64,000 bases of DNA from assembly GCF_042681825.1 (NCBI RefSeq), contig NZ_JBHUGH010000002.1, forward strand, positions 369,363-433,362, read 5' to 3'. Shown here one piece after another: positions 35,327 through 45,543 of this stretch. The notes under the pieces were generated by a model that was not told where the DNA came from, ran no database searches, and saw nothing but the letters and a program-made list of their open reading frames with translations. The position numbers were made by a program, and so were the translations under genes. This DNA comes from Halodurantibacterium flavum (GTDB taxonomy: Bacteria > Pseudomonadota > Alphaproteobacteria > Rhodobacterales > Rhodobacteraceae). How positions within the stretch are numbered: the stretch's first letter is position 1; each line of letters opens with the position of its first letter.

Positions 35327-35356
35327 GGCCCCGGCCGGAACGACCGGCCAGGGGCC
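35327..35356 (-). terminator. Strong intercistronic hairpin after the Dpp binding-protein gene
   Basis: GGCCCCGGCCGG (35327-35338) pairs with CCGGCC-A-GGGGCC (35344-35356): twelve pairs, one bulge and a 5-nt loop, right after the stop of the binding-protein gene on the minus strand. It is likely to protect or partly terminate the mRNA so that less permease is made than binding protein. Confidence 0.65.
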
Positions 35357-35363
35357 GCGCCCG

Positions 35364-37007
35364 CTACTCGGTGGCCCGCATGTGCCAGAAGGCCGGCACA
35401 GGGGATTCCAGCAGGTCGGTGACGGAATCCCGCCAGGCGCTGACGTTGTTGAACTGACCCAGCGGGATCATGATCACCTGGTCCAGAACATGCGCCTGGA
35501 TCTCGGAGGCGAGGCTGACACGCTCTTCCTCGGTTGCGGCGGTGGCAAAGGCGATCCGCATTTCTTCCAGCGCCGGATCGGTCGGCCAGCCGAACCATCC
35601 GCCCTCGGTGCCGGTTGCGCCCAGAAGGAAGTTGATCACCGGGTTCCACAGCGCATCGACACCCCCGTTCGTCACAAAGAGGTTCCAGCCGCCTTCGGCC
35701 GGCGGGCCCTGATTGGCGCGGCGGCTGACGAGGGTCTGCCAGTCCATCGGGTCAAGCTGCACGTTGAATCCCGCGCGGCGCAGCGCATCGGCCAGGATCA
35801 GCGGCTGGGGCGAGAGGGTCGCCACGTCGGTCGGTTGCAGGATCACGACGGGCGTGCCGTCATAGCCGGCAGCCTCCAGCGCCGCCCGGGCATCCTCGAC
35901 GGAGCCTCCGGCGATCAGGCTCTCGGCGCCCGCGTCGCTTGCCAAAGGCGTGCCGCAGCCAAAGATCGCCCCGCAGACCTCGTAATAGTCGGGATTGCCG
36001 ATCAGCGCCGCCAGCACATCCGCCTGGCTGACCGCCATCAGCGCGGCGCGCCGGATCGCGGGATCGTCGAACGGCGCGTGCAGGAAGTTCATCCGCCCGA
36101 TCACCTGCATCCCCAGCGGGTCGAGAACCGCCGTGGTGATCGCCGGGTCGGTTTCGAGCAGTGGCAGAAGATCGATGGGCGCGCGTTCGATATAGTCGAT
36201 ATCGCCCGACAACAGCGCGTTCATCGCGGTCTGGGGGTCGGACATGTTGATCCATTCGACGCGATCCACATTGACCGCCTTGCCGCCCGCGGTGCCCGAA
36301 GGCGCCTCGTCGCGCGGAACATAGCCCTCGAACTTTTCATAGACGACCTGGACGCCCGGCTGAAACTCGTCGGCCGCAAAGGTGAACGGACCCGAGCCGA
36401 TCTGCTCGGCGATCTGTTCGCCAAAGGGAATATCGGCGATCCGTTCCGGCATCATCAGCGCCGGCACCGAGGACGGCTTGGCCAGAATGTCGATCAGATA
36501 GCCGAAGGGCGCTGACAGGCGGATGACGAAACTGGCGTCGTCCAGCGCCTCGATATCCGCGACATAGCCCATCAACATCTGCCCGCCGGTATCGTATTCG
36601 GCCCAGCGGCGCAGCGAGGCCACGCAATCGGCCGCGGTCACCGGCGCACCATCGTGCCAGGTCAGCCCGTCGCGCAGGGTAAAGGTATAGCTCAGCCCGT
36701 CGTCCGATACCTCCCAATCCGCCATCTGCGGGCGCGGCACATAGTTCTCGTCCACGCCGACCAGCGTGTCGAAGACCATGTAGCCGTGATTTCGCGTGAT
36801 CGACGCGCTGCTGGCGATGGGGTCGAGTATACGGAGCGCGGAATGCATCACCGCACGCACCGTCACATCCTGCGCCATGGCGGAACCGGTGCCAAGGGCA
36901 AGAAGGGCTGTCGCCATGGCAAGGATCGTGGACCGGCGGGCGGGGGAAGGGCAGGGCGGGGCAGGATCGGGCGCGAAACGCTGGGCCTGCGGAACTTCGT
37001 CTGTCAT
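35364..37007 (-). CDS. Dipeptide-type ABC transporter substrate-binding protein
   Basis: A 547-residue SBP_bac_5 family protein. The N-terminus is long (about 47 residues before AMAQ) and contains PARRSTILAMATALLALG, which resembles a twin-arginine signal. The mature part has the family segments ADWEVSDDGLSYTFTLRDGLTWHDGAPVTA (split domain I) and DIDYIERAPIDLLPLLE. The start follows AGAGGATG. It heads the importer operon and is divergent from a LysR regulator. The ligand is probably a peptide or amidated/D-amino-acid compound, by neighbourhood only. Confidence 0.9.
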   Translation of the reverse strand: MTDEVPQAQRFAPDPAPPCPSPARRSTILAMATALLALGTGSAMAQDVTVRAVMHSALRILDPIASSASITRNHGYMVFDTLVGVDENYVPRPQMADWEVSDDGLSYTFTLRDGLTWHDGAPVTAADCVASLRRWAEYDTGGQMLMGYVADIEALDDASFVIRLSAPFGYLIDILAKPSSVPALMMPERIADIPFGEQIAEQIGSGPFTFAADEFQPGVQVVYEKFEGYVPRDEAPSGTAGGKAVNVDRVEWINMSDPQTAMNALLSGDIDYIERAPIDLLPLLETDPAITTAVLDPLGMQVIGRMNFLHAPFDDPAIRRAALMAVSQADVLAALIGNPDYYEVCGAIFGCGTPLASDAGAESLIAGGSVEDARAALEAAGYDGTPVVILQPTDVATLSPQPLILADALRRAGFNVQLDPMDWQTLVSRRANQGPPAEGGWNLFVTNGGVDALWNPVINFLLGATGTEGGWFGWPTDPALEEMRIAFATAATEEERVSLASEIQAHVLDQVIMIPLGQFNNVSAWRDSVTDLLESPVPAFWHMRATE

Positions 37008-37170
37008 CTGAACATCCTCTGTGACCTGTTGGACCGGGGATGCAGACCGATACGGGATCCGTTCATGACAGCGGCGCATGACATGACCGTTCAGGCTGAT
37101 CCCCCGAAAAGCGCCGGCCGGAACTATGACTTCCGTTAACGATGCCCTCCGGAAAATTCGTAACATCGCC

Positions 37171-37188
37171 TCTGGCAAACTTGCCAGA
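37171..37188. promoter_or_regulatory. Perfect palindrome, candidate LysR operator
   Basis: TCTGGCAAACTTGCCAGA, 8-bp perfect arms with a 2-base centre, about mid-way between the divergent binding-protein gene (start 37007) and the lysR gene (start 37240). It is the strongest symmetry in this gap. Confidence 0.65.
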
Positions 37189-37239
37189 TCAATGTTCAGA
37201 ATATCCTGTTGCCGAAAACGCAATGCTCACGAGGTGACG

Positions 37240-38175
37240 ATGGGCGACCCCCGTATCCTGCAAGAAACTGCGCTGCGCTATCTTCTGGCCGTCGTGGCGG
37301 CTGGGTCCGTCAACAAGGCGGCGGCACAGATGAACGTCGCGCCCTCGGCCATCAGTCGCCAGATCGGCCGGCTTGAGGAAGATCTTGGCACCCATCTGTT
37401 CGAACGCAGGTCCTGGGGCATGATCCCCAGCGCCTCGGGCGAGTTGCTGGCCGCCCATGCCCGCCGGATGCAGCTGGACGCGGATCGCGTGGTGGAAGAG
37501 ATCATGGCCATCGAGGCGCTGGAACGGGGCGTTGTGCGGCTTTCGAGCGTCGAGGGGCTGGCCACGGCGTTCTTGCCCCATGTGATCCTTGAGTTCCGCA
37601 ACCGCTATAACGGTATCAATGTCGAACTGCATGTGACCAGCGCGCAGGATGTTTCCCGGCGCATCCGCGAGGGCGATTCCGATATCGGCCTGACCTTCGG
37701 CCCGACCTCGCACAAGGAGATCGAGGTGAAGCGGCGCCTGCCGGCCCCGATCCATGCGGTGGTGGCGGCACATCACCCGCTGGCCGGGGCACGCAGCCTC
37801 AGGCTTGCGCAGCTGGAACCCTATCCCATCGCGCTTCCTTCGGCCGAAACCACGATCCGTCAGTTGCTGGACCAGAGCTGCAGCCGCCAGGGTCTGGTCA
37901 TGCGCCCGGTCTTCACGACCAACTATGCCAATGCCCTTATCACCTTTGCCGTCAACGGCGGGGGGATCGCGCTCTTCGGCGAACTTGCGATGCGCTACCG
38001 CCGCGATTCCGAACAGTTCGTGACGATCCCGCTGGAGGATCTGGAATTCAACACGCGCCAGCTCGAGGTCCATACCCTGGCAGGGCGCATCCTGCCCAAA
38101 AGCGCCGAGGCCTTCATCGAGATATTCCTGCATCAGTTCCCGTCGGGCGCCGGAACGACGGGGACCGGCCCCTGA
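37240..38175 (+). CDS. LysR-family transcriptional regulator
   Basis: A 311-residue LysR regulator: HTH residues about 10-65 (LLAVVAAGSVNKAAAQMNVA, PSAISRQIGRLEEDLGTHLF) and a substrate-binding domain with the RLSSVEGLATAFLPHVI entry. An upstream in-frame stretch of 38 codons is open but lacks family sequence; the ATG at 37240 has GAGG in front. It is divergent from the dipeptide-type importer operon and is the likely regulator of it. Confidence 0.91.
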   Translation: MGDPRILQETALRYLLAVVAAGSVNKAAAQMNVAPSAISRQIGRLEEDLGTHLFERRSWGMIPSASGELLAAHARRMQLDADRVVEEIMAIEALERGVVRLSSVEGLATAFLPHVILEFRNRYNGINVELHVTSAQDVSRRIREGDSDIGLTFGPTSHKEIEVKRRLPAPIHAVVAAHHPLAGARSLRLAQLEPYPIALPSAETTIRQLLDQSCSRQGLVMRPVFTTNYANALITFAVNGGGIALFGELAMRYRRDSEQFVTIPLEDLEFNTRQLEVHTLAGRILPKSAEAFIEIFLHQFPSGAGTTGTGP

Positions 38176-38306
38176 TCCCTCGTGCTGCGATCCGGCGCCT
38201 GGATTTGGCGCGCGCCGGACGGGCGCGGTCATGATATTCTTCCCCGTCGCGCAATGTTCCCGCAACCTGAAATGCGGTGACTGCCCGGAACCCATGCTGA
38301 GGGAAT

Positions 38307-38975
38307 ATGCGTATTCTTGTCGTCGAGGACGAAGCCGAACTGGGACGGATGCTCGTCTCGGCGCTGGCGCGCAAAGATATCGTCGTGGATCTGGCGCCGT
38401 CGATGGACGTCGCGCGCGAGGCCCTGGCGCTGCGGTCCTATGCGGCGGTCGTACTGGACCGGACCCTTCCGGACGGGGACGGCCTGTCGCTGATACCTGT
38501 CATCCGCGCGCACGACAGGTCGTGCCCGGTGATCGTCCTTTCAGCTTTGGGGGCGGTCGATCACCGGGTCGAGGGGCTCGACCACGGGGCCGACGACTAT
38601 CTGGCCAAGCCTTTCGCGATCGACGAACTGCTCGCCCGGCTGCGCGCACTGCAACGCCGCCCGGCGATGGCGCAACAGCAGGTCCTTGAGGCCGGCAGGC
38701 TGCGATTCCTGCCCGAGCATCGTTCGGCCGAGATTGCCGGCCAGGCGCTCAGCCTGCCGCGACGCGAGCTTCTGGTGCTGGAGGCGCTGATACGGCGCAC
38801 CGGACGGGTCGTCAGCCGTGCCGCGCTGGAAGAAGCCGTTTACGGCTATGACGACGAAATCGCCTCGAATAGCCTCGACGCCCATATCTCTCGCCTGCGC
38901 CGCAAGCTGGAAGGCGCCGAGGTCGAGATCCACACCATCCGGGGGGTCGGCTACATGCTGAGGCCCCTGCCGTGA
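38307..38975 (+). CDS. OmpR-family response regulator
   Basis: A 222-residue two-domain regulator. Receiver domain with acidic pocket E8-D9, phosphoacceptor D51 (VVLDRTLPDGDG) and the conserved Lys in DDYLAKPF; C-terminal winged helix with LPRRELLVLEALIRRTGRVV and HISRLRRKLEGAEVEIHTIRGVGY. It overlaps the sensor kinase start (GTGA) and precedes an RND efflux locus, which it likely controls. Confidence 0.94.
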   Translation: MRILVVEDEAELGRMLVSALARKDIVVDLAPSMDVAREALALRSYAAVVLDRTLPDGDGLSLIPVIRAHDRSCPVIVLSALGAVDHRVEGLDHGADDYLAKPFAIDELLARLRALQRRPAMAQQQVLEAGRLRFLPEHRSAEIAGQALSLPRRELLVLEALIRRTGRVVSRAALEEAVYGYDDEIASNSLDAHISRLRRKLEGAEVEIHTIRGVGYMLRPLP

Positions 38976-40318
38976 GGCAACTGGCGCGCGGCTCGATTCA
39001 GGTCCGGCTGGCCTGGCGGCTGATCCTGTTGCAGGTGGCGGCGCTGACGATCTTTGCAGTGATCGTCGGGCTTCCATGGCTGGAGAACCGGACCGAGCCG
39101 CGTCTGGACGAGAAGGTGATCGACCAGATCCTGGAGGCGTTTGACAATGGCGGCGAGGGGTTCGGCTTCGACCCCGGTCCGAAACTGCGTCGGATGATGG
39201 AGGACCACCCGCAGTTCTGGTTTCAGGCCAGACGGGCGGACGGAGTCGTCGCAAGCCATGGCACCCCGCCCGCCGGACTGGCGGATATCCTGCCAAGGCT
39301 GATCGCGGGGCAGGGGCTCGATATCCGCTGGACCCATGACGGGCTGGAGATGATCGGAGAGAGCCGCCGCAGCCCTGCCGGGCCCATCACCATCCTGACC
39401 GGGGGCGGCGGCGAAATCTCGCCCTTCCACGAATTCCTCGTGGATGCCAAAAGCTATTACCTCAGCCTAGTGGGCCTGTTGGGGCTGCTGACGGCGATCG
39501 TGATCCCCGTGCTGCTGCGCCGGGAGTTCCGGCCTATCTCGCGCGTGGAGCACGAGGCCGCCCGTATCGACATAGACCGCCCGGGCACACGGCTCGACAT
39601 CTCGGGCGTGCCGGGCGAACTGACGGGGCTTGTCGGGGCGATGAATGCGGCGCTGTCGCGGCTGGATGAAGGCATCGACAAGCGCAAGCGTTTCCTCGCC
39701 ACCGCCGCGCATGAGCTGCGCACGCCGATTGCCATTCTGATGTTGCGCATCGAAACCATGCCGGCGGGCGAGGAACGGACCCGCCTGTTGCTGGATGTGT
39801 CGCGGCTTGCGCTGCTGGCGAACCAGTTGCTGGACTGGTATCGGGTCGAAAGCGACGCGCGCGCGGCACAACCGGTCGATCTGCCGGCGGTCGTGGCCGA
39901 GGCGCTGGCCGATATCGCGCCCATCGCCATCGCGGCGGACTGTTTCCTCTCTCTCTCTACCCCCGACGCGCCGGTGCGGATACTGGCCGACCCGCAGGCC
40001 CTGACGCGGGTCGTCATCAATCTGGTTCAGAACGCGATTGCCCATGGCGGGCAGGGGACGTCGATAAGCGTCGAGGTCGATGACCGGGGCACCCTGCGCA
40101 TCGGCGATGACGGGCCGGGGATCGCGGCCGCAGACCAGCCGCATGTGTTCGACCCGTTCTTCCGCGCGACCGGCGCCGGCACAGGGGCGGGTCTGGGGCT
40201 CAATCTGGTGCGCGATATCGTGCTGCACTATGGCGGCAAGGTGCGTGTCGCCACCGCCCCGCAGGGGGGCGCGCTGTTCATCGTCCAGTTTCCCCTGACG
40301 TCGGATCAGGCGGGCTGA
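38972..40318 (+). CDS. Two-component sensor histidine kinase
   Basis: A 448-residue membrane kinase. TM1 is about residues 15-35, a periplasmic sensor of roughly 125 residues follows, TM2 is about 160-182, then a HAMP-like linker. The phosphoacceptor H247 is in LATAAHELRTPIAI, the N-box at about N354 (LVQNAIAHGG), G1 in IGDDGPGIAAAD and G2 in GTGAGLGLNLVRDIV. The GTG start overlaps the response regulator stop. The ligand sensed is unknown; antimicrobial or envelope stress is likely from the efflux context. Confidence 0.93.
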   Translation: MRQLARGSIQVRLAWRLILLQVAALTIFAVIVGLPWLENRTEPRLDEKVIDQILEAFDNGGEGFGFDPGPKLRRMMEDHPQFWFQARRADGVVASHGTPPAGLADILPRLIAGQGLDIRWTHDGLEMIGESRRSPAGPITILTGGGGEISPFHEFLVDAKSYYLSLVGLLGLLTAIVIPVLLRREFRPISRVEHEAARIDIDRPGTRLDISGVPGELTGLVGAMNAALSRLDEGIDKRKRFLATAAHELRTPIAILMLRIETMPAGEERTRLLLDVSRLALLANQLLDWYRVESDARAAQPVDLPAVVAEALADIAPIAIAADCFLSLSTPDAPVRILADPQALTRVVINLVQNAIAHGGQGTSISVEVDDRGTLRIGDDGPGIAAADQPHVFDPFFRATGAGTGAGLGLNLVRDIVLHYGGKVRVATAPQGGALFIVQFPLTSDQAG

Positions 40319-40446
40319 GAGGCCGGGTGTAGCGCACGGGACGCCCGGGTCACAGAATCCGAAAAACTGCGGTGCCCGCCCGCCGCGCAATGCTCGCGCA
40401 ATCCTCGCCGCGCAAAACGCACCCGACCCAGAAGACGGTGCCCAAG

Positions 40447-41595
40447 ATGACCCCTGCAAAACCAGCCCGAACCAGACGCCTGCACAGCCAGCTGGTGGCG
40501 CTGACCCTCGGCATAACGGCCTGTGCGGTCTATGCCTCGGGGGTGGCGACGGGCGATGTCACGCCCCCCGCCTCGCAGCTTCAAGGTTTTACAGCGCCGG
40601 AAAAGATTCTGGCGCCGGAAGAGGTGATCCGGCTGGCACCGATGGACCTGCGGGAAACGATTTCCGTGTCCGGCATCGTCATCCCCCACCGGCGCGTCAC
40701 CGTGTCGGCGGAACTTGCCGGCATCGTCACCCGGATGTCCGTCCAGGCCGGAGAGACGGTCGAGGCCCGGGCCCCGCTTCTGAACATCGCCGCGGATGAC
40801 CTTCGGCTGACGCTCGCAGCCCGTCAGGCCGAACGCGCCAGCCTTGACGCCCAACTTGTGGCGGCGCAATCGGCGCTTGCGCGGACCGAGGTGCTTGTGT
40901 CGCGGGGCGCCGTCCCGCGCAGCAAGGCCGAGGACGACCGGAGCACCGTCGACGTCCTGCGGGCGCAGATCGATGCCGTCGATGCACAGGCCCGGATTGA
41001 CGCGGCGAACCTTGACCGGGCGGTCGTGCGCGCGCCCATCGCCGGTGTCGTCACCCACCGGCTGGTCGAGCCGGGCCAGCTCGTGCAGCCCGGCGCGCCG
41101 CTCTTCGAGATCATCGACCTGTCGCAGGTGGTGGTCGAGGCGATGGTCCCGCTCGACCGGCTGCTCGGCCTCGCGCCGGGGCAACAGGCGGCCTTCTGGC
41201 TGCCGCAGGACCCGTCGCATCGCTTTGCCGCCGTGGTCGAAAGGATCAGCCCGCAGGCCGAGGCGGGCACACGGTCCGCCAAGGTCTATCTGCGCATTGC
41301 GAATGCCGCCGGCGCGCTGCCCGCCGGGCTGTTCCTGAGCGGGCAGATCACCCTGAGCCAGGAACGGAACGCGCTGGCCCTGCCGGCGGCGGCGATCCTT
41401 CAGGGCGAGGCCGGGCCCGAGGCGCTGGCCTTGCGCGACGGTCGCCTGGAACGCGTCACAATCGTTCCAGGGCGCCTGTGGCAGGCGGGCGCGCTGGTCG
41501 AGGTCACGCATGGGCTTGCGGTCGGGGATGTGGTGCTGGCGGGGCCATTGCGTCATCTGATGCCCGGCGATCCGGTCCGGATTGCGGGGCGCTGA
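40447..41595 (+). CDS. RND efflux periplasmic adaptor (membrane fusion protein)
   Basis: A 382-residue HlyD/MFP adaptor. An N-terminal membrane anchor (about residues 12-33) precedes the barrel-sandwich lipoyl half-motif VSAELAGIVTRMSVQAGETVEA, an alpha-hairpin (residues about 118-195) and the second half VRAPIAGVVTHRLVEPGQLVQPG, then beta-barrel and membrane-proximal domains. The start is uncertain: ATG at 40447 has only a weak ribosome site, and in-frame ATGs at 40372 and 40390 are alternatives. It links the RND pump to an outer-membrane channel, which is not encoded here. Confidence 0.88.
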   Translation: MTPAKPARTRRLHSQLVALTLGITACAVYASGVATGDVTPPASQLQGFTAPEKILAPEEVIRLAPMDLRETISVSGIVIPHRRVTVSAELAGIVTRMSVQAGETVEARAPLLNIAADDLRLTLAARQAERASLDAQLVAAQSALARTEVLVSRGAVPRSKAEDDRSTVDVLRAQIDAVDAQARIDAANLDRAVVRAPIAGVVTHRLVEPGQLVQPGAPLFEIIDLSQVVVEAMVPLDRLLGLAPGQQAAFWLPQDPSHRFAAVVERISPQAEAGTRSAKVYLRIANAAGALPAGLFLSGQITLSQERNALALPAAAILQGEAGPEALALRDGRLERVTIVPGRLWQAGALVEVTHGLAVGDVVLAGPLRHLMPGDPVRIAGR

Positions 41596-41598
41596 GCG

Positions 41599-44500
41599 AT
41601 GTTCCTGACCCGTATCAGTATCGCGCAGCCGGTCTTCACCACGATGATGATGGTCGCCGTGGTGGCCTTCGGGTTGATCGGCTGGCGCTCCATCCCCATC
41701 GACCGGTTCCCGGCCATCGACTATCCTGTCGTCGCGGTCATGACGCCTTTTTCCGGCGCCTCGCCGGAAACCGTCGAAAGCGACGTGACCAGACTGATCG
41801 AGGATGAGCTGAGCACGCTGGCCGGGATCGACCGGATCACCTCGACCTCGGCGCAGGGACATTCGTCGGTCATCGCCCTGTTCACGCTGGAAACCCGCAG
41901 CGCGACGGCGGTTCAGGATGTGCGCGACAGCGTCGCCGCGATCACGCCCGATCTGCCCTCGGGCGCGGACGCGCCGCAGGTGGTGCGCTTCAACCCGACC
42001 GACGACCCGGTCGTCACACTGGCGCTGAGCAGCGCCAACCTTGGCCCAGGGGGTCTGTCGCGGCTGGCCGAGGATGAAATCGTGCCCCGCCTGACAGCGA
42101 TCCCAGGGGTGGGCACGGCCTCGCTTGTGGGGGCGGTCAAGGACCAGATCACGGTCGCGCCGGACCCGGACCTGCTGCGCGCGCATGGGCTGGGCGTGGC
42201 CGATCTGGCCGATGCGCTGCGCCGCGACAACCTGCGGGTGCCGGGCGGCGCGCTGAACAGCGGTGCGCAGACCCTTTCGGTCCAGATGAATGCCGAGGTG
42301 ACGTCGGCGGAAGACCTGGGTGATCTGGTGATCGCGACGCAAGGGGCGGGACAGATCCGGCTCCGCGATCTGGCCAGCGTCACGCGCGGAACCTCTGATC
42401 CCGAAAGCCTTGCGTTTCACAACGGGCAGCCGGCCCTTGCCATCGAGGTTGTCCGCGCGGATGGCGCGAATACCGTCGCCGTGGCCCATGCGGTCGCCGC
42501 GCTGGTGTCGGAACTGAACGGTGGCGAGTTGCCTGCGGATGCCCGGCTGGACATCCTGACCAATGAGGCCACAGCCATCGAGGACAACTATGAAACCGTC
42601 CGGTCGACCCTGTTCGAGGGCGCGGTCCTTGCGGTGGTCATCGTGTTCTTCTTTCTCAATTCGTGGCGGTCCACCGTCATCACCGCCCTGACGCTGCCGA
42701 TTGCCTTTCTGGGCACGCTGGCGGTGATCGGCATGTTGGGCTTCACGCTCAACATGCTGACGATGCTGGCGCTGACGCTCTCGGTCGGGATTCTGATCGA
42801 CGATGCCATCGTGGTGCGTGAAAACATCACCCGGCATCTGCACATGGGCAAGGACCATCACCGCGCGGCACTGGACGGCACCGCCGAAATCGGCCTTGCG
42901 GTCGTGGCGACCACGCTCGCGCTTTGCGCGGTGTTCCTGCCGCTCGCCTTCATGGACGGAATCGTCGGACGGTTTTTCGTCCAGTTCGGGATCACCGTGA
43001 CCGTGGCGGTTCTGATCTCGCTTTTTGTCAGCTTCACGCTGGACCCGATGCTGTCGAGCGTCTGGCATGACCCGGCGTCGCAACCCGGGACGCGGCGTGG
43101 CGTCTTCGGCCGGGCGGTTGCGCGCTTTGGCGACGGGTTCGACCGGTTGGGCGAGAGATACAGTCGCCTGCTCGCCATCTGCCTGCGCTGGCGCAAGACC
43201 ACGGTAGCGCTGGCCCTCGCCTGCCTGATCGCCAGCCTGTCGCTGTTCCCCCTGCTCGGGTTCGAGTTCCTGCCTGCGGGCGATGAGGGTCGGATCAGCG
43301 TCGAGGTGAAGACCGCGACCGGTTCGTCCAGGGATTATACCGCGCTCAAGACCGGGCAGATCGCGGCGATCGTCGCGGATATGCCCGAGGTCGCAGGCAT
43401 CTACACCGCTGTCGCGGCAGGCAGCGGGTCTGGCGACAACGCGGCCCGGATGGAGATCACGCTGGTCCCGCTGGCCGGGCGCACCGCCTCGGCGGACGAG
43501 ATGGTGGTGCGGATGCGGGCAGCGCTGGCCCAGATCCCGGGTGTCGATCTTGGCATCGTGTCGGTCGGCGGTGCGGGCGGCGGCGGCGCGCCGATCGAGA
43601 TGTCGGTGCGCGGGCGCATGGCGACGATCTGGCGCGGGCGGCGGGGGATATCGCGGCGATGATCGCCGCCATTCCCGGTGTGGTCGACGTGAGCCAAAGC
43701 GCCGAAGAGGCGCAGCCGCTTCTGGATTTCGTGATCCGCCGCGATCTGGCCGCCGATTTCGGCATCCCGCCGGCGGCGGTGGGAACCGCCCTGCGCGCCC
43801 TGATCGACGGCGAAGAGGTCTCGTCGGTCCGCCGTGCCGATGGCGGGTCTGACCCGGTGGTGCTGCGCCTGCCCGAAACCTTGCGGAGCGATCCCGCGAT
43901 GCTGGGGGCGCTGCCCGTGGCGCAGGCCGGGGGCCTCGCCGTCAGCCTCGATCAGGTCACGCGCCGCGAAGGCACCCTTGGCCCCGCCGTGATCGAGCGT
44001 GAAGCGCGCGAGCGGGTGATCACCATCACGGCGGGGCTTGATGGCCGCGTTCTGGGCGATGCACTGGCCGATATCGACCGCGGGCTTGCGGTGCTGGACC
44101 TGCCTGCCGGCATCACCACCGCCATGGGCGGCGACGCCGAGGAACTGGGCGACACCGTTGCCAGCATGGCGATGGCCCTGGGGATGGCGGTCATCTGCAT
44201 CTATCTGGTGCTGGCCAGCCAGTTCGCGAGCTTTCTTCAACCCCTCGCCATCATGGCGGCCCTTCCGCTCGCGCTGATCGGGGTGGGGCCGGCGCTGCTC
44301 CTCTCGGGATCGACGATGAACATCTATTCGATGATAGGCCTCGTGATGCTGATGGGCCTGGTGGTCAAGAATTCGATCCTGCTTGTGGACAATGCCAACC
44401 AGCACCGGCGCGCCGGATTGCCGCTGGCCGAGGCGCTGATCCGGGCCGGGTCGACCCGGTTCCGCCCCATCATCATGACCACGCTTGCGATGATCTTCGG

Positions 44501-44708
44501 GATGCTGCCGCTCGCGCTCGCGATCCATCCGGGTAGCGCCCAAAGCGCGTCGATGGCGCAGGCGGTGATCGGCGGGCTCATCAGCTCGACCGTTCTGACG
44601 CTGGTCGTCGTGCCCGTGGTGCTGACCTGGCTCGATGCGCTGGGGACATGGGTGGTCCGACACCTGACGGCCGCAGCACCCCCGCACGGCGCGGGAACCT
44701 CGCCCTGA
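41599..44708 (+). pseudogene. RND efflux pump (AcrB/HAE1 family) interrupted by a one-base frameshift
   Basis: Two adjacent frames, 41599-43662 and 43659-44708, together encode one RND pump. The first carries the N-terminal half (FLTRISIAQPVFTTMMMVA, TM4 with VGILIDDAIVVREN) and the second continues the same porter domain in another frame, with TM10 GLVVKNSILLVDNAN. The frames join near 43605-43619, where a single inserted base would restore a continuous 1036-residue protein, the usual HAE1 length. Both proton-relay regions are intact. It is either a recent loss-of-function mutation or a sequencing error; the reading beyond the break, including codon use, looks fully preserved. It follows the adaptor gene by three bases. 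Confidence 0.9.
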
Positions 44709-44784
44709 CATTACCCGGCCGCGGGATTTTCCCGGCCGTCCCGACCCGCGTCCATGCGGCACCATCAGCCAGACAGGAATGACC

Positions 44785-45543
44785 ATGGCAAAACCAACCA
44801 GATTTCCCCGCAACCTCGCCGCATATACGGCGCTTGCCCTTGTCGCCGCCGGACCCGCGATTGCGCAGGATTCAGGCTTTGCCCTGGGGGCAGGCGTGTT
44901 TTCCGAACGCCGCGCCTATGGCGATACAACGACCTCGGCACTGCCCTTTCTCAGCTATGACAGCCGCTATTTCAGCGTCGAGGGCACGAGCGCCGACCTG
45001 AAGCTGCCCTGGATATCGGGCGACCGGCTGCAGTTCACGCTGCGGGCGCGCTATTCGATCGGCGAGGGGTATGAGGCAGCGGATGACCCTATCCTTTCGG
45101 GGATGGCGGAACGGGAAGGCGGCCTCTGGCTGGGCGGCACGGTCACCTTCGCGGCCGATTTCGCCGATCTCAGCCTTGAGGCGGTGCACGATGTTTCGGG
45201 TGACAGCGATGGCAGCCGCATCAGGCTGGAAGCGGCGCGAAGCTTTCGCTGGGACCGGTTCAGCCTGACGCCCAGCATCGCGGCCACATGGCTGGACGAC
45301 AATGCGGTGAACTATTTCTACGGCGTTCTGCCGTCCGAGGCGATGGCGGGCCGCGCGGCCTATGAAGGCACGGCCACCACCAATATCAGCCTCGGCCTGC
45401 GCGCCGGCTACTCGCTGACCGAGCGGCAGATGATCCTTTTTGACGCGAGCGTCACGAGCCTCGGCGACGGGATCACGAGGAGCCCGATCACGACCGAGGA
45501 CAGCGTGACCTCGGTCGGCCTTGGCTATATCTATCGGTTCTGA
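44785..45543 (+). CDS. MipA/OmpV-family outer-membrane protein
   Basis: A 252-residue outer-membrane beta-barrel of the MipA/OmpV family with a signal peptide (hydrophobic about 14-26, cleavage after AIAQ). The segments GAGVFSERRAYGD, PFLSYDSRYFSVEGTS and terminal SVGLGYIYRF are typical. The ATG at 44785 has AGGA at correct spacing; the ATG six bases earlier is too close to it. Such genes often sit beside two-component and efflux genes and respond to envelope stress. It overlaps the convergent FAD gene by 13 bases. Confidence 0.88.
   Translation: MAKPTRFPRNLAAYTALALVAAGPAIAQDSGFALGAGVFSERRAYGDTTTSALPFLSYDSRYFSVEGTSADLKLPWISGDRLQFTLRARYSIGEGYEAADDPILSGMAEREGGLWLGGTVTFAADFADLSLEAVHDVSGDSDGSRIRLEAARSFRWDRFSLTPSIAATWLDDNAVNYFYGVLPSEAMAGRAAYEGTATTNISLGLRAGYSLTERQMILFDASVTSLGDGITRSPITTEDSVTSVGLGYIYRF

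Noticed and set aside
40306..43083. A 925-codon minus-strand frame opposite the efflux genes.
   Set aside because: It is a shadow of the adaptor and RND pump genes, with skewed Arg/His/Gln content and no recognisable protein.
41599..44708. Reading the RND locus as two separate genes.
   Set aside because: The second frame starts in mid-domain, no half is a known unit alone, and one added base gives a pump of normal length.
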